Source: Streptomyces sulphureus DSM 40104 (lineage in GTDB: Bacteria; Actinomycetota; Actinomycetes; Streptomycetales; Streptomycetaceae). From it: a DNA stretch of 64,000 nucleotides. This document shows, piece after piece, positions 34,297 through 42,398 of the stretch. The notes under the pieces were generated by a model that was not told the origin of the DNA, did not search any database, and saw nothing but the letters and a program-made list of their open reading frames with translations. The stretch lies in the NCBI RefSeq assembly GCF_000381025.1, contig NZ_KB905816.1:620001-684000 (forward strand). The letters run 5' to 3'. The first letter of the stretch is position 1; every line of letters starts with the position of its first letter. A program made the position numbers and the translations under genes.

Positions 34297-37286
34297 TTGC
34301 TTCCCTCCTCGCGCTGCGGACGCAGGGCGCGTGCCCGCTCCCGCAGCAGGAACTTCTGGATCTTCCCCACCTCGTTGCGCGGCAGCGCCCCGGCCACCGG
34401 CTCCAGTCGCTCCGGCCAGTACTGCTTGGCGACCTGGTGGGAGTCGAGGTACTTCTGCATCTGCGCGAACTCCAGCCCGGCGCCGTCCTCCAGCACCACG
34501 AAGGCGCAGGCGCGTTCGCCGAGCCTGTCGTCCGGCATGGCGACGATCGCGACGTCGCGGACGGACGGGTGGTCGTGGAGGAGCTGCTCCACCTCGGCGA
34601 CCGGGATCTTCTCACCGCCGCGGTTGACGACGTCCTTGACCCGCCCTGTGATGCGCAGGAACCCGGCGGCGTCGATCGTGGCGAGGTCGCCCGTGCGGTA
34701 CCAGCCGTCGTCGGTGAATGCCTCGGCCGTGAGGTCGGGGCGCTCCAGGTAGCCGTCGAAGACGGTCGGCGAGAGGATCTCGAAGTTCCCCTCGGTGCCG
34801 GCGGGGAGTTCGGAGCCGCGGTCGTCGGTGACGCGGAGGCGTACGCCGGTGAGGGCGCGGCCGTCGGTGCCCCAGCGCTGCGCCGGCTCGTCGCCGGGTG
34901 CGGCGAGGGCGGCGAGGCAGGTCTCGGTGGAGCCGAACGCGCCGAGGACCGTGGTGCCGAGGACGCGCCCCGCGCGCTCGGCGAGGCCGCGCGGGACGGT
35001 CGCACCCGTTGCGACGAAGAGGCGAAGGCTCTGCGGGGACCGCTCGCCTTCCTCGACGGCGCGGACGAGGTCCATGAGGAACGGCGTCGCCGCCTGGACG
35101 AAGGTGGCGCGGTGCCTGCGCAGCGAGTCGAGCGCCAGCCGCGGTGACCACTCGGCCTGCACGATCTGCGGTACGCCGAGGACGAGAGCGAGCCACATCC
35201 CGTAGAGGAACCCCGTCTGGTGGGCGAGCGGCGAGGGCACCCAGACGGTGTCCTGTCCGGTGAGCCCGAGGTGCTTGATCTCCATCGACACGGCCCGCGT
35301 GAGGGCGTCGCCGCGCTGGAGGACGCCCTTGGGCTCGCCCGTGGTGCCCGAGGTGAAGAGGAGCTGGCCGATGTCGTCGGGGCGCGGCGTGATCGCGTCG
35401 AGTGCCGTGCGGTCGGCGGGTGTTGCGGCGAGGGCACGTTCCCAGTCGTGCCATTCGACGTCCGCCGCGGCGCCGGCGACGTGCGGCAGCTCCGCCTCAC
35501 CGCCGTGCTGCGGCAGTACGACGACGTGGCCGAGGCGGCCGGTGTCCGCCGACTCGCCCACCATGGACGCAACTTCTGCCGCGTGGCGGCGCCCCTTGAA
35601 CTCGTCGGGGACGAGGAGCACCCGCGCACGGGAGCGGCGGAGGGTGAACGCCGTCTCGCGCGCGCGGAAGATCGGCATGATCGGGCAGCAGGTGGCGCGG
35701 ACTCGGAGGCAGGCGAGCGCGATGGCGGTGAACTCGGCGGTGTTCGGGAGCTGGAAGGCGACGGCCTCGCCCGGTTGGACGCCGAGGCGTAGCAGGAGCC
35801 GGGCGATCAGGTCGCTGCGGTCGCGGAGTTCGGACCAGCTCAGCCGCTGCGAGCCGGCTTCGCGTACGTCGACGACGGCCGTCTCGTCGGGGCGCTCGGC
35901 GGCGCGGCGCTCGACCCACTCGGGGAGGGTGAGGCGGGCGGCCTCTTCGGGGCGCGAGGTGTCGGGGGCCGACTTCGTCGCGGGACGGCCGCCCTCGACG
36001 GACATGGGGATGCCGAGGGTGTTCATCGACTCGAGGAACGTCGGGTACGAGATGCGGTAGGCGTGCGGGTACGTGAGCGTGGAGCTGCCCGTCGCACGGG
36101 AGGCGGCGACCGCGAGGGACATCAGCACGCGGTGGTCGTTGAAGGAGGAGAGCTTGGCTCCGACGAGCCGCCGGGCGCCGCCCGCGATCCGCAGCGTCTC
36201 CCCCGCAAGCTCCAACTGCCCTCCCATGGCATTGAGCTGGAGCATCGCGGCGGCGCGGTCCGACTCCTTGAGGCGGGTGTGCGCGACGTGCCGGAAGACC
36301 GACTCGCCCTGCGCGAAGGTCGCCAGGGTCGAGAGGATCGGCAGCATGTCGGGGACCTCGCGGCAGTCCACGTCGATCCCCTTGAGGTCGACGCCGTCGT
36401 GCCGGATGCGGACGCCGCCGGCCGTCTCGTCGAGCTCCATCGGGACGCCCATCCGGGCTGCGAGGTCGAGGAAGTGCGCCTCGGGGTGGTCGGCGTCGCC
36501 GGAGAGGCGCGTCATGCCGCGGAGGAGGACGTCGGAGGGGTGGAGCGCCGCGGCCGCCACGCCGAAGGCGGCCGAGCCGATGTCCGGCGGGAGCGTCAGC
36601 TCGGTGGGGGCGGCCCGCTGTTCGCCCTCCACGGTGAAGGTGCGCCAGTCGTCCGCGACGTCGACGCGGAGGCCGAACCTGCGCATCATCGCCACCGTCA
36701 GCTCCAGGTAGGGCCGCTCGTTGAGCGCGCCCTCGACCTCGATCACGGTGGGCCCCTCGGCGAAGGGCGCCAGCAGGATGAGCCCGGAGACCCACTGCGA
36801 GAGGGTGCCGGGGATGCGGACGTGGCCGCCGGTGGGCCGCCGCGCCTCGACGTGGACGGGCGGGCACCCCTCGGCCGACGTCAGGCGGACGCCCATGGCG
36901 CCGAGCGCGTCGAGGAGCGGGCCGACCGGGCGCCGTTTGAAGTACTTCTGCCCCGTGACGGTGACCGGCTTCTCCGCAAGCGAGGCGAGCCCGATCATGA
37001 AGTACAGGGTGCTCCCCGAGCTCCCGGCCGAGACGGTGGAGCGCCGGGGGGTGTAGCGCCCACCGTGCACGACGAACGCGTCGCCGTCCCTCTCGATCCG
37101 GGTGCCGAGGCCGCGCAGCAGTTGGACGGTGTAGTGGACGTGGCGCGCGTCGGAGAGGCCGCGCACGACACTGGTCCCCTCGGCGAGCGAGGCGAGGATC
37201 AGCGCTCGGTGCGCGTGGTACTTGGAGTGGGGCACCTGGACTTCGCCACGGAGCTGCTGCCGGGTTCCCTTGACAAGAAGATGCAT
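34293..37286 (-). CDS. EPSP-synthase-like / acyl-CoA synthetase fusion protein
   Basis: One uninterrupted 997-residue frame joins two enzymes. Residues ~1-425 form an EPSP synthase fold with Lys22 and Arg27 (HSKYHAHR), the RRP loop (118-120), SQ (163-164), Asp313, KESDR (340-344) and NDHR ending at Arg386. Ser23 of E. coli AroA is Tyr, the PEP-loop Asn is Ser (AGSSGST, 87-93), and the Lys near 411 is missing (R411/I412). Residues ~450-997 form an AMP-dependent ligase with LLFTSGTTGEPKG (642-654), GAFGSTETC, YRTGDL, GRVKDVVNRGGEKIP and the final Lys in LPRNEVGKIQK. Start ATG (MHLLVKG) lies about 9 bases after GGGAAG. First gene of the operon. It probably acts on shikimate or its CoA ester. An internal start at 36005 cannot be excluded. 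Confidence 0.88.
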   Translation of the reverse strand: MHLLVKGTRQQLRGEVQVPHSKYHAHRALILASLAEGTSVVRGLSDARHVHYTVQLLRGLGTRIERDGDAFVVHGGRYTPRRSTVSAGSSGSTLYFMIGLASLAEKPVTVTGQKYFKRRPVGPLLDALGAMGVRLTSAEGCPPVHVEARRPTGGHVRIPGTLSQWVSGLILLAPFAEGPTVIEVEGALNERPYLELTVAMMRRFGLRVDVADDWRTFTVEGEQRAAPTELTLPPDIGSAAFGVAAAALHPSDVLLRGMTRLSGDADHPEAHFLDLAARMGVPMELDETAGGVRIRHDGVDLKGIDVDCREVPDMLPILSTLATFAQGESVFRHVAHTRLKESDRAAAMLQLNAMGGQLELAGETLRIAGGARRLVGAKLSSFNDHRVLMSLAVAASRATGSSTLTYPHAYRISYPTFLESMNTLGIPMSVEGGRPATKSAPDTSRPEEAARLTLPEWVERRAAERPDETAVVDVREAGSQRLSWSELRDRSDLIARLLLRLGVQPGEAVAFQLPNTAEFTAIALACLRVRATCCPIMPIFRARETAFTLRRSRARVLLVPDEFKGRRHAAEVASMVGESADTGRLGHVVVLPQHGGEAELPHVAGAAADVEWHDWERALAATPADRTALDAITPRPDDIGQLLFTSGTTGEPKGVLQRGDALTRAVSMEIKHLGLTGQDTVWVPSPLAHQTGFLYGMWLALVLGVPQIVQAEWSPRLALDSLRRHRATFVQAATPFLMDLVRAVEEGERSPQSLRLFVATGATVPRGLAERAGRVLGTTVLGAFGSTETCLAALAAPGDEPAQRWGTDGRALTGVRLRVTDDRGSELPAGTEGNFEILSPTVFDGYLERPDLTAEAFTDDGWYRTGDLATIDAAGFLRITGRVKDVVNRGGEKIPVAEVEQLLHDHPSVRDVAIVAMPDDRLGERACAFVVLEDGAGLEFAQMQKYLDSHQVAKQYWPERLEPVAGALPRNEVGKIQKFLLRERARALRPQREEGSK

Positions 37287-37660
37287 CGGTTGTGCTTCCC
37301 ATACCCATGGTTGCGGCACGCGGAGGGCGTGCCTAGGGCGGATGAGGAACGGTCGTCGGTAGTCGGGGCTGAGGGACGCCCCGCATCCTGGCGAGCGTGG
37401 GGCTCCACCGCGCGGCGCCGTGCCGTCCTGGCTCGGGAGACACGCTCGGACTCCTCCCCGCGGATGAATCAACGAGCACGCAGTTGACCGCAGGCGCGCG
37501 GGTGTACGGCAGGGGCGCGGGAGGGTTCGCAGCGGCGCGTTGCGCGTCCGGAGCCCCGTCTCGCCCTGCAAGGCACGGGAGTTCACGGACGCAGGCGCGG
37601 GCGCGCAGGACCGGGCGCACGGCCCGCAGGCCGACGCCGGGCGGAGCGCTTCGACGTGTT

Positions 37661-37861
37661 CTAGGTCTTCGTTCCGTGCATTGGCAGGGAGGGGCAGCGC
37701 ATCCGGTGGACTGGGGCACGGTGCGAGCTGCTGTCGCGGCACAGGGGCCAGTTGCTGGCCGGCGAGGTCGTGGCAGGAGCCCCACGGTGGGCGTCCCGGA
37801 TGACGAGCCCGAGGCCGGGCGGTGTGTGACCGCCGCGTGCTGTTCGGAAGAGCTCGATCAT
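37661..37861 (-). CDS. Possible small protein (66 residues)
   Basis: An open frame beginning MIELFRTARGG is preceded by GGAGG five bases before its ATG, directly downstream of an AT-rich promoter-like patch. The first ~25 codons have genome-typical third positions; the rest is Ser/His/Pro/Arg-rich with no recognised family. It lies between the Mut7-C gene and the fusion gene, on the same strand. The strong ribosome binding site is the main support; it may be a leader peptide or spurious. Confidence 0.3.
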   Translation of the reverse strand: MIELFRTARGGHTPPGLGLVIRDAHRGAPATTSPASNWPLCRDSSSHRAPVHRMRCPSLPMHGTKT

Positions 37862-37870
37862 GCCCTCCGG

Positions 37871-37891
37871 TATATCAAATGCATGATGCAA
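37871..37891 (-). promoter_or_regulatory. AT-rich patch with palindrome TGCATGATGCA
   Basis: In otherwise ~70% GC DNA, about 21 bp are mostly A/T. They include TGCAT-G-ATGCA (37880-37890), a perfect palindrome of 5-bp arms around one base, and a GATATA word on the minus strand that could serve as a -10. It sits just before the small open frame and about 590 bp upstream of the fusion gene. Confidence 0.35.
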
Positions 37892-37976
37892 CGATCTCCG
37901 AGGGGGTGGCCGGCTCGACCTGACTGGGAGTCAGGCCACGGGAGTTGGGGACCGTGCGGTGGGCTGCCGCACGGAC

Positions 37977-38720
37977 TCATCCGCTTGGGGGCCCGTCGCC
38001 CTCCGTGGCGGCCGCGACGATCGCGTCGAGGCGCGCGGCGTGGGCGCCGCGCCAGTAGACGCGGGCGCAGGAGGAGCACCGCGCGAAGACGTCGTAGGTA
38101 CGGCGGGTGCCCGCGGGAAGCAGCGAGGCGACCTCGGCTTTTTCGACGGGGGCGAGGACGCCGTTGCACACGGGGCAGCGGGTCCACGGGGCGAGGGTCG
38201 GCGCGAACCGGTCGAGCACGTCGGCGAGTTGGTCGTCGGGGCGGCTGCCGCGGACGTAGGCGCCGTGGCGGAGGGCGCGCCGCCGCAGCAGTCCGCGGTC
38301 CCGGGTGAGGAGGAAGGCGTCCGACTCGTCGGCCTCGGCGAGCAGCGCGTCGTCCGGGGCGTCGTTGCGGTAGCCGGTGTCGACGCCGAGCAGGCGGAGG
38401 CGGCGGGCGAGGGCACCGAGAGGGACGTCGAGGACGAACCGCTCGCCCTCGGGGAGCCGTTGCGGGCGTGCGACGGGCTCTACGTGGACCCGCGCCCCCG
38501 GCGGCGGCTGCTCGCCCGGCCCGACGGCGCCGGTGTCCGTGCTCAGGCGTCCGACCTCGGTGAGCGGGACACCGGCCGACTGCACATGGTGCCCGAGCGT
38601 CGAGGTGCCGTCCCACGGCGAGGCGACCTCGCCCGTGGCCCGCTCGCGTGCCCGCAGGAAGAACCGGAGCGGCTGCGCGAACTCCAGTCGCACGGGCGCG
38701 CGGTGCGGCCCTGCGGTCAC
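37977..38720 (-). CDS. Mut7-C RNase-domain protein with N-terminal ubiquitin-like domain
   Basis: A 247-residue protein. Residues ~1-85 resemble the Mut7-C ubiquitin-like domain (RLEFAQPLRFFLRARER, DGTSTLGHHVQSAGVPLTEVG). Residues ~95-240 are a Mut7-C PIN-like nuclease domain (VLDVPLGALARRLRLLGVDTGY, DAFLLTRDRGLLRRR) ending in a zinc ribbon (CPVCNG, then CSSCARVYWRG). A role in RNA processing is presumed from the domain; its target is unknown. The frame is open further upstream. GTG at 38720 is chosen because GGAG precedes it by 10 bases and it places the ubiquitin-like domain at the N-terminus; GTG at 38780 is an alternative. Confidence 0.78.
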   Translation of the reverse strand: MTAGPHRAPVRLEFAQPLRFFLRARERATGEVASPWDGTSTLGHHVQSAGVPLTEVGRLSTDTGAVGPGEQPPPGARVHVEPVARPQRLPEGERFVLDVPLGALARRLRLLGVDTGYRNDAPDDALLAEADESDAFLLTRDRGLLRRRALRHGAYVRGSRPDDQLADVLDRFAPTLAPWTRCPVCNGVLAPVEKAEVASLLPAGTRRTYDVFARCSSCARVYWRGAHAARLDAIVAAATEGDGPPSG

Positions 38721-38891
38721 GGTGCGGTGCTCCGGGCGCCACCGGGGCGAAAGGCGGAGGCGGTGGGTCTCATCCGGCACAGGGTACGGGCGGTACCGCG
38801 GGCGACGGGGCGGCGCTCCGTGGGGTACGGCGAGCGGCCGCCCCGAGCGGCCGGGCCGCGGAGTGAGAAGACGTGCGCCCCGACGGCGTGA

Positions 38892-38931
38892 GCCGGGCGG
38901 CGCCGTCACCACGCTGACGGCGCCGCCCGGC
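38892..38931 (-). terminator. Very strong terminator after the HAD phosphatase gene
   Basis: GCCGGGCGGCGCCGTCA (38892-38908) pairs perfectly with TGACGGCGCCGCCCGGC (38915-38931): a 17-bp stem with a 6-nt loop, 83 bp after the stop of the minus-strand phosphatase gene and upstream of the Mut7-C gene. Confidence 0.85.
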
Positions 38932-39014
38932 GTCCCGACTCCCGTGCGGCGCACCGGAGTCGTCGGCGCGGCGAAGGCGCCCGCTCCCACGGGAAGCGGG
39001 CGCCGACGTCCGGA

Positions 39015-40322
39015 TCACCCGTGGATGGTGTCCCGCTGGTCGGGGATGACGGAACCGTCGTGGCGCAGGACGGGGCCCAGGGAGCCGTCGGGGTTGGTGT
39101 ACCCCTCGGTGGAGCAGGGGTAGGTGCCCTTCATCCGCGGCTCGGGGTCGATGAACATCGGGTTGAGAACCCAGCGGCCGTCCTCGTTGTCGTACGCACG
39201 GCAGTTGATCTCGTTCTTGTTGCGGTTGAGCACGAGGTGGGCGCCGGTGGCGTCGTCGACGAAGGTGACGTCGGTGTCCGCGTCGCCGCCACCGACGGCG
39301 ATCCGCTTGTGCCACGCCTGCCGCTCCCAGGCGTCGGCGCCGTGGACGCCGTAGATCTCCTGGTTGATCCAGCAGCGCTTGCCGTCGATGTAAGGGATGG
39401 AGTCGCCGTGGACCACCCGCTTCTCGTCGCCGCAGCCCTCGTTGTACGGCGTCAGTCGCCCGCGGTCGGTGATGTTGCGGATGCCGATGGTGTGCTTGCG
39501 GTCGATGCCGACGCCTTCCGCCCACTGCTCGGTGACCGGCTCGACGCCTGCCGAGACGATGTAGACCTCGAAGCCCGCACGTTGGAGGGTCTTGATGAGG
39601 TCGCGCTGCTGGTCGTAGTAGCGGACGTAGCCGTGCATCGTGTGGCTGCCGACCTGGCGCTCGGCGCCGACGGGGGCGGCGAGCCACTCGTCCCGCGCCT
39701 GCGAGGCGTAGTGGCGGAGCTCGCTCACGGTGTGACCGGCGAAGAGCTGCCCGACCCAGGCGTACTCGGGCACCGTGCGGCGGTGGTTCCACTCGCCCTC
39801 GAAGCCCTCGTCGCCCGCCATCGTCTTCGCCTCGGTGCGGAGGGAGAAGATCTCGTCGGTGCAGTCGATGTTGGTCGACGTCGGGAGCGGGGCGCCCACG
39901 GGGACGTCGGTACCGCAGGCTTCGGTGAGCGCTCGATCGGCCGCGGGCGTCAGCCACTTGTTGATGTCGGTCCACTTCGCCGGGCGGAGGATCTTGTCGT
40001 GTTCGAGGGCCCAGGCGAGGACGGTGTCGGTGGTGTCGTTCTTGGTGATGGTGTTGTCCCAGTCGAACGCCGCGACGGGTCGCTGGCCGTGGCCGGATCG
40101 CCCGTGGTCGTGGCAGCGCCCGCGCTCGTCGATCACCTGCTGGAGGCGCTCACGATTGTCGCCGTGCCACTCCAGTTCCTTGGAGAGCTGCGGGCAGTGG
40201 ACGCTCCCGCCGCCTCCGCTTGCGTGGTCGGTCGTCTCCGGTGCCGCGGTCGCGGGGGCGGTCGCGGTGACCACCGCGACCGCCGCAGCGCCGACCGTGG
40301 CGAGCAGGGATCTCTTGCGCAT
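39015..40322 (-). CDS. Secreted HAD-superfamily phosphatase
   Basis: A 435-residue exported protein. Residues 1-27 are a Sec signal peptide (RKRSLLATVGAAAVAVVTATAPATAAP). The HAD motif 1 FDWDNTITKND (about residues 85-95) has both aspartates, YIVSAG is motif 2, and GGGDADTDVTFVDDA is the late acidic motif. Four or more Cys (CGTD, DCTD, GCGD, RCW) suggest disulfides outside the cell. Similarity in layout to PchP-like phosphocholine/serine-type phosphatases suggests phosphate scavenging, but the substrate is not determined. ATG start follows GGAGGGG at 5-11 bases; a longer frame upstream is not coding. An AT-rich patch near 40408-40440 may be its promoter. Confidence 0.85.
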   Translation of the reverse strand: MRKRSLLATVGAAAVAVVTATAPATAAPETTDHASGGGGSVHCPQLSKELEWHGDNRERLQQVIDERGRCHDHGRSGHGQRPVAAFDWDNTITKNDTTDTVLAWALEHDKILRPAKWTDINKWLTPAADRALTEACGTDVPVGAPLPTSTNIDCTDEIFSLRTEAKTMAGDEGFEGEWNHRRTVPEYAWVGQLFAGHTVSELRHYASQARDEWLAAPVGAERQVGSHTMHGYVRYYDQQRDLIKTLQRAGFEVYIVSAGVEPVTEQWAEGVGIDRKHTIGIRNITDRGRLTPYNEGCGDEKRVVHGDSIPYIDGKRCWINQEIYGVHGADAWERQAWHKRIAVGGGDADTDVTFVDDATGAHLVLNRNKNEINCRAYDNEDGRWVLNPMFIDPEPRMKGTYPCSTEGYTNPDGSLGPVLRHDGSVIPDQRDTIHG

Positions 40323-40473
40323 GTACCCCTCCGTTGTGCCGTGGGCAGCCAGGACAACGGGCCGGTACGCGCAGGGCGCCGGCCCGATGGCATGCACCGT
40401 ACATCCCGCGGACACATACGTGTTACATATGCGTACCGGTTGACGTCGGCCGAAGCCGTTCGGCGGAGCCCCT

Positions 40474-41745
40474 TCAGACGACGCGCACCGGATGCCGTGC
40501 GACGGCGGAGAAGAGGTAGCCCTGCTCGTTGAAGACCGTCCGTTCCGGCTGGACGCGTCCCGCCGTGTCATACGCTCTGGCCAGCAGCTCGACGTCGCCG
40601 GTGCGCTGGGGGCGCCAAGGCAGCGACCAGCGCACCCACTGCGCGCTCCGCGCGCGATCGTGGAGCCGCGCGGGGCGCCACCGCTTCCCGCCGTCGGTCG
40701 AGACCTCCACCCGGTCCACGCCTCCCCTGCCCGACCACGCGCGTCCGGTGAGCATCTGCTCGGCGCCACCGCGAAGTCGGGCCTGCCAGGGCAGTTCGAA
40801 GGCCGCCTTGAGGGTCTGCTCGGCGAGCGGCGCGCTCCCCTCCGGCGGGTAGGACGGGCCGAAGAGGCGGTAGGTGTCGGTGTTCCACGGGGAGTAGAGC
40901 GGAACGTCGGAGACCTCGATGTCGCCCACCCACTTCACCGAGGAGATCCCCACCCAGCCGGGGACCACGACGCGGACCGGGTGGCCGTGGTCGTACGGGA
41001 GCGGCTCGCCGTTCAACTCGTAGGCCAGGAGGACGTCTTCGAGCGCCTTGGCGAGCGGCAGCGGACGGCGGACCCGGCCCTGGTCGACACCGTCGTCGAC
41101 GTAGGCGGGGTCGAGCCCGCGGGGCATCACGTCGACGGCGTGCTCCGTGACACCCGCGGCGCGGAGCACGTCGGCGAGGCGGGCCCCGCGCCAGCGCCCG
41201 CTGCCCACGGCCCCGAGGCGCCAGGCAGTGCCCGTCACCTCCTGCCCCTGCTGCTCGGTGAAGAGGCTGCGTCCGTTCCCCGCGCACTCGATCAGCGCCG
41301 AACGCTCGTATGCGCGGAAGGACTTGAGGTCGTCGAGACCGAACTCGACCGGGCCGCCCCGCAGGCCGCTGCCCCAGAGACGCAACGACCAGTCGGTGGT
41401 GCCGAGTTGCGGTGTCTCGGTGTGGTTGCGCACGAAGAACCGGTCGGCCGGGGTGTGCAGTCCTGTGCCGCGCAGCGCCTCGAACCTCGTCTCCGCGTTG
41501 GTGCCGCGCACCGTGAAGAGATGCTCGGGCAGCGGCTTGACGATGCCCGGTGCCGCCGTCCTGCGCGCCGGCGCGGCGTGCGCGCCCGGCGCCGTGAGGA
41601 GCGGCGCCAGGACGCCGGCCGCCGAGAGCACCGTGAGCAGACGGCGTCGACTCACCCCTTCGGCGCGCGCCTCGCCGGCGAGCCACTGCCGGCGCCTTCC
41701 CGTGTCGTAGGCGCGCTCCCGCGCCGACGGAGTGTGCCGTTCCAT
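40474..41745 (-). CDS. Tat-exported sulfite-oxidase-type molybdopterin enzyme
   Basis: A 423-residue member of the sulfite oxidase family. The N-terminus carries a twin-arginine signal (SRRRLLTVLSAAGVLAPLL, about 32-50). The molybdopterin domain follows (FFVRNHTETP, then ALIECAGNGRS with the Cys that would ligand molybdenum, YDHGHPVRVVVPGWVG and SVKWVGDIEV). A C-terminal immunoglobulin-like dimerisation domain begins near residue 315 (TGRAWSGRGGVDRVEVSTDGG). It should oxidise sulfite or a related oxyanion outside the cell; no heme domain is fused, so a separate electron acceptor is needed. ATG (MERHTPS) follows GAGAGGAAA. Confidence 0.9.
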   Translation of the reverse strand: MERHTPSARERAYDTGRRRQWLAGEARAEGVSRRRLLTVLSAAGVLAPLLTAPGAHAAPARRTAAPGIVKPLPEHLFTVRGTNAETRFEALRGTGLHTPADRFFVRNHTETPQLGTTDWSLRLWGSGLRGGPVEFGLDDLKSFRAYERSALIECAGNGRSLFTEQQGQEVTGTAWRLGAVGSGRWRGARLADVLRAAGVTEHAVDVMPRGLDPAYVDDGVDQGRVRRPLPLAKALEDVLLAYELNGEPLPYDHGHPVRVVVPGWVGISSVKWVGDIEVSDVPLYSPWNTDTYRLFGPSYPPEGSAPLAEQTLKAAFELPWQARLRGGAEQMLTGRAWSGRGGVDRVEVSTDGGKRWRPARLHDRARSAQWVRWSLPWRPQRTGDVELLARAYDTAGRVQPERTVFNEQGYLFSAVARHPVRVV

Positions 41746-42398
41746 GGTTTCCTCTCGTGCGAAGTGCGGGCGCGTGCGCCCCGGTTCAGGCGGGGGTCGA
41801 CGCCCCGGAGGCGGCGCCGAACTCCGGCTCCGATAGATCCACGGGGGCGCTCGGGCGGCAGCACCGCCCGTCGGGGCGACCGGAACGTCGCCGTCGACGG
41901 TGGAGCGGCGGAGCCCGCGCCCGTGGTCGCACCTTGCGCGCGAGGAGCGCGCCGGGGAGCTCGGCCACGGTGGCTTCGTCGAGGTCACTGCCGAGGCGGA
42001 CCCCCTCGCCGAGGGCATCGGCGTTGCCGCCGACGGTGTGTACCGGCACGGATGCGGGCGACGGCTGGCTCACGGGCACGGGTGCGTCCTTCCAGACGGA
42101 CGGCGCGGGAGGCGGACCGCGGACGAGGGGCGTCAACTGCCGGGCGGGACGGATGGCGGGTGCGGCGGCGTGCACGGTGGGCGCGTCGGTGGGGCGCCGG
42201 TCAGGCCGCGGTGGGGCCGGGCCGACAGGTGGCCCGGACGCGGCTGCCCGGAGCGGGGCGGCGGGCGGCGAGGCGGGTCGCTGCGGTCATGCCGTCGAGC
42301 ATCGCGAGGGCCGGCGACGCAGGTCAAGGCGGAGTCCGCGGAGTTCACGGGGGTTCACGCGACCGCAAATCCCCCGCCGTGCGGGCGGGTTGGACCGG
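41746..42398. other. 0.65-kb region with only weak coding signals
   Basis: Between the molybdoenzyme and chorismate mutase genes. A minus-strand frame (41786-42175) has a middle part with coding-like third positions and the segment VRLGSDLDEATVAELPGALLARKV, but Arg/Pro-rich flanks and no good start. It could be a decayed or very small gene. The left edge likely holds the promoter of the molybdoenzyme gene. Confidence 0.35.
42373..42389 (-). terminator. Terminator after the chorismate mutase gene
   Basis: CCCGCC and GGCGGG pair over a 5-nt loop, 10 bp after the minus-strand stop codon. Read on the minus strand the stem is followed by GGATTTGC, a short T-containing tail. Confidence 0.5.

Larger units (their letters stand above)
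37287..37976. other. Upstream region of the ring-acyl operon
   Basis: This 0.69-kb gap must hold the promoter of the minus-strand operon. A clear -35/-10 pair was not found near the fusion gene. The right part contains a striking AT-rich patch (37871-37891) with a palindrome and a small open frame, listed separately. No other gene is supported. Confidence 0.4.

Noticed and set aside
33092..35629. Extension of the SDR reading frame far upstream
   Set aside because: It overlaps the acyl-CoA dehydrogenase and ligase genes in another frame and reads as Ser/Arg/Pro-rich shadow; the GTGA overlap gives a clean start at 33091.
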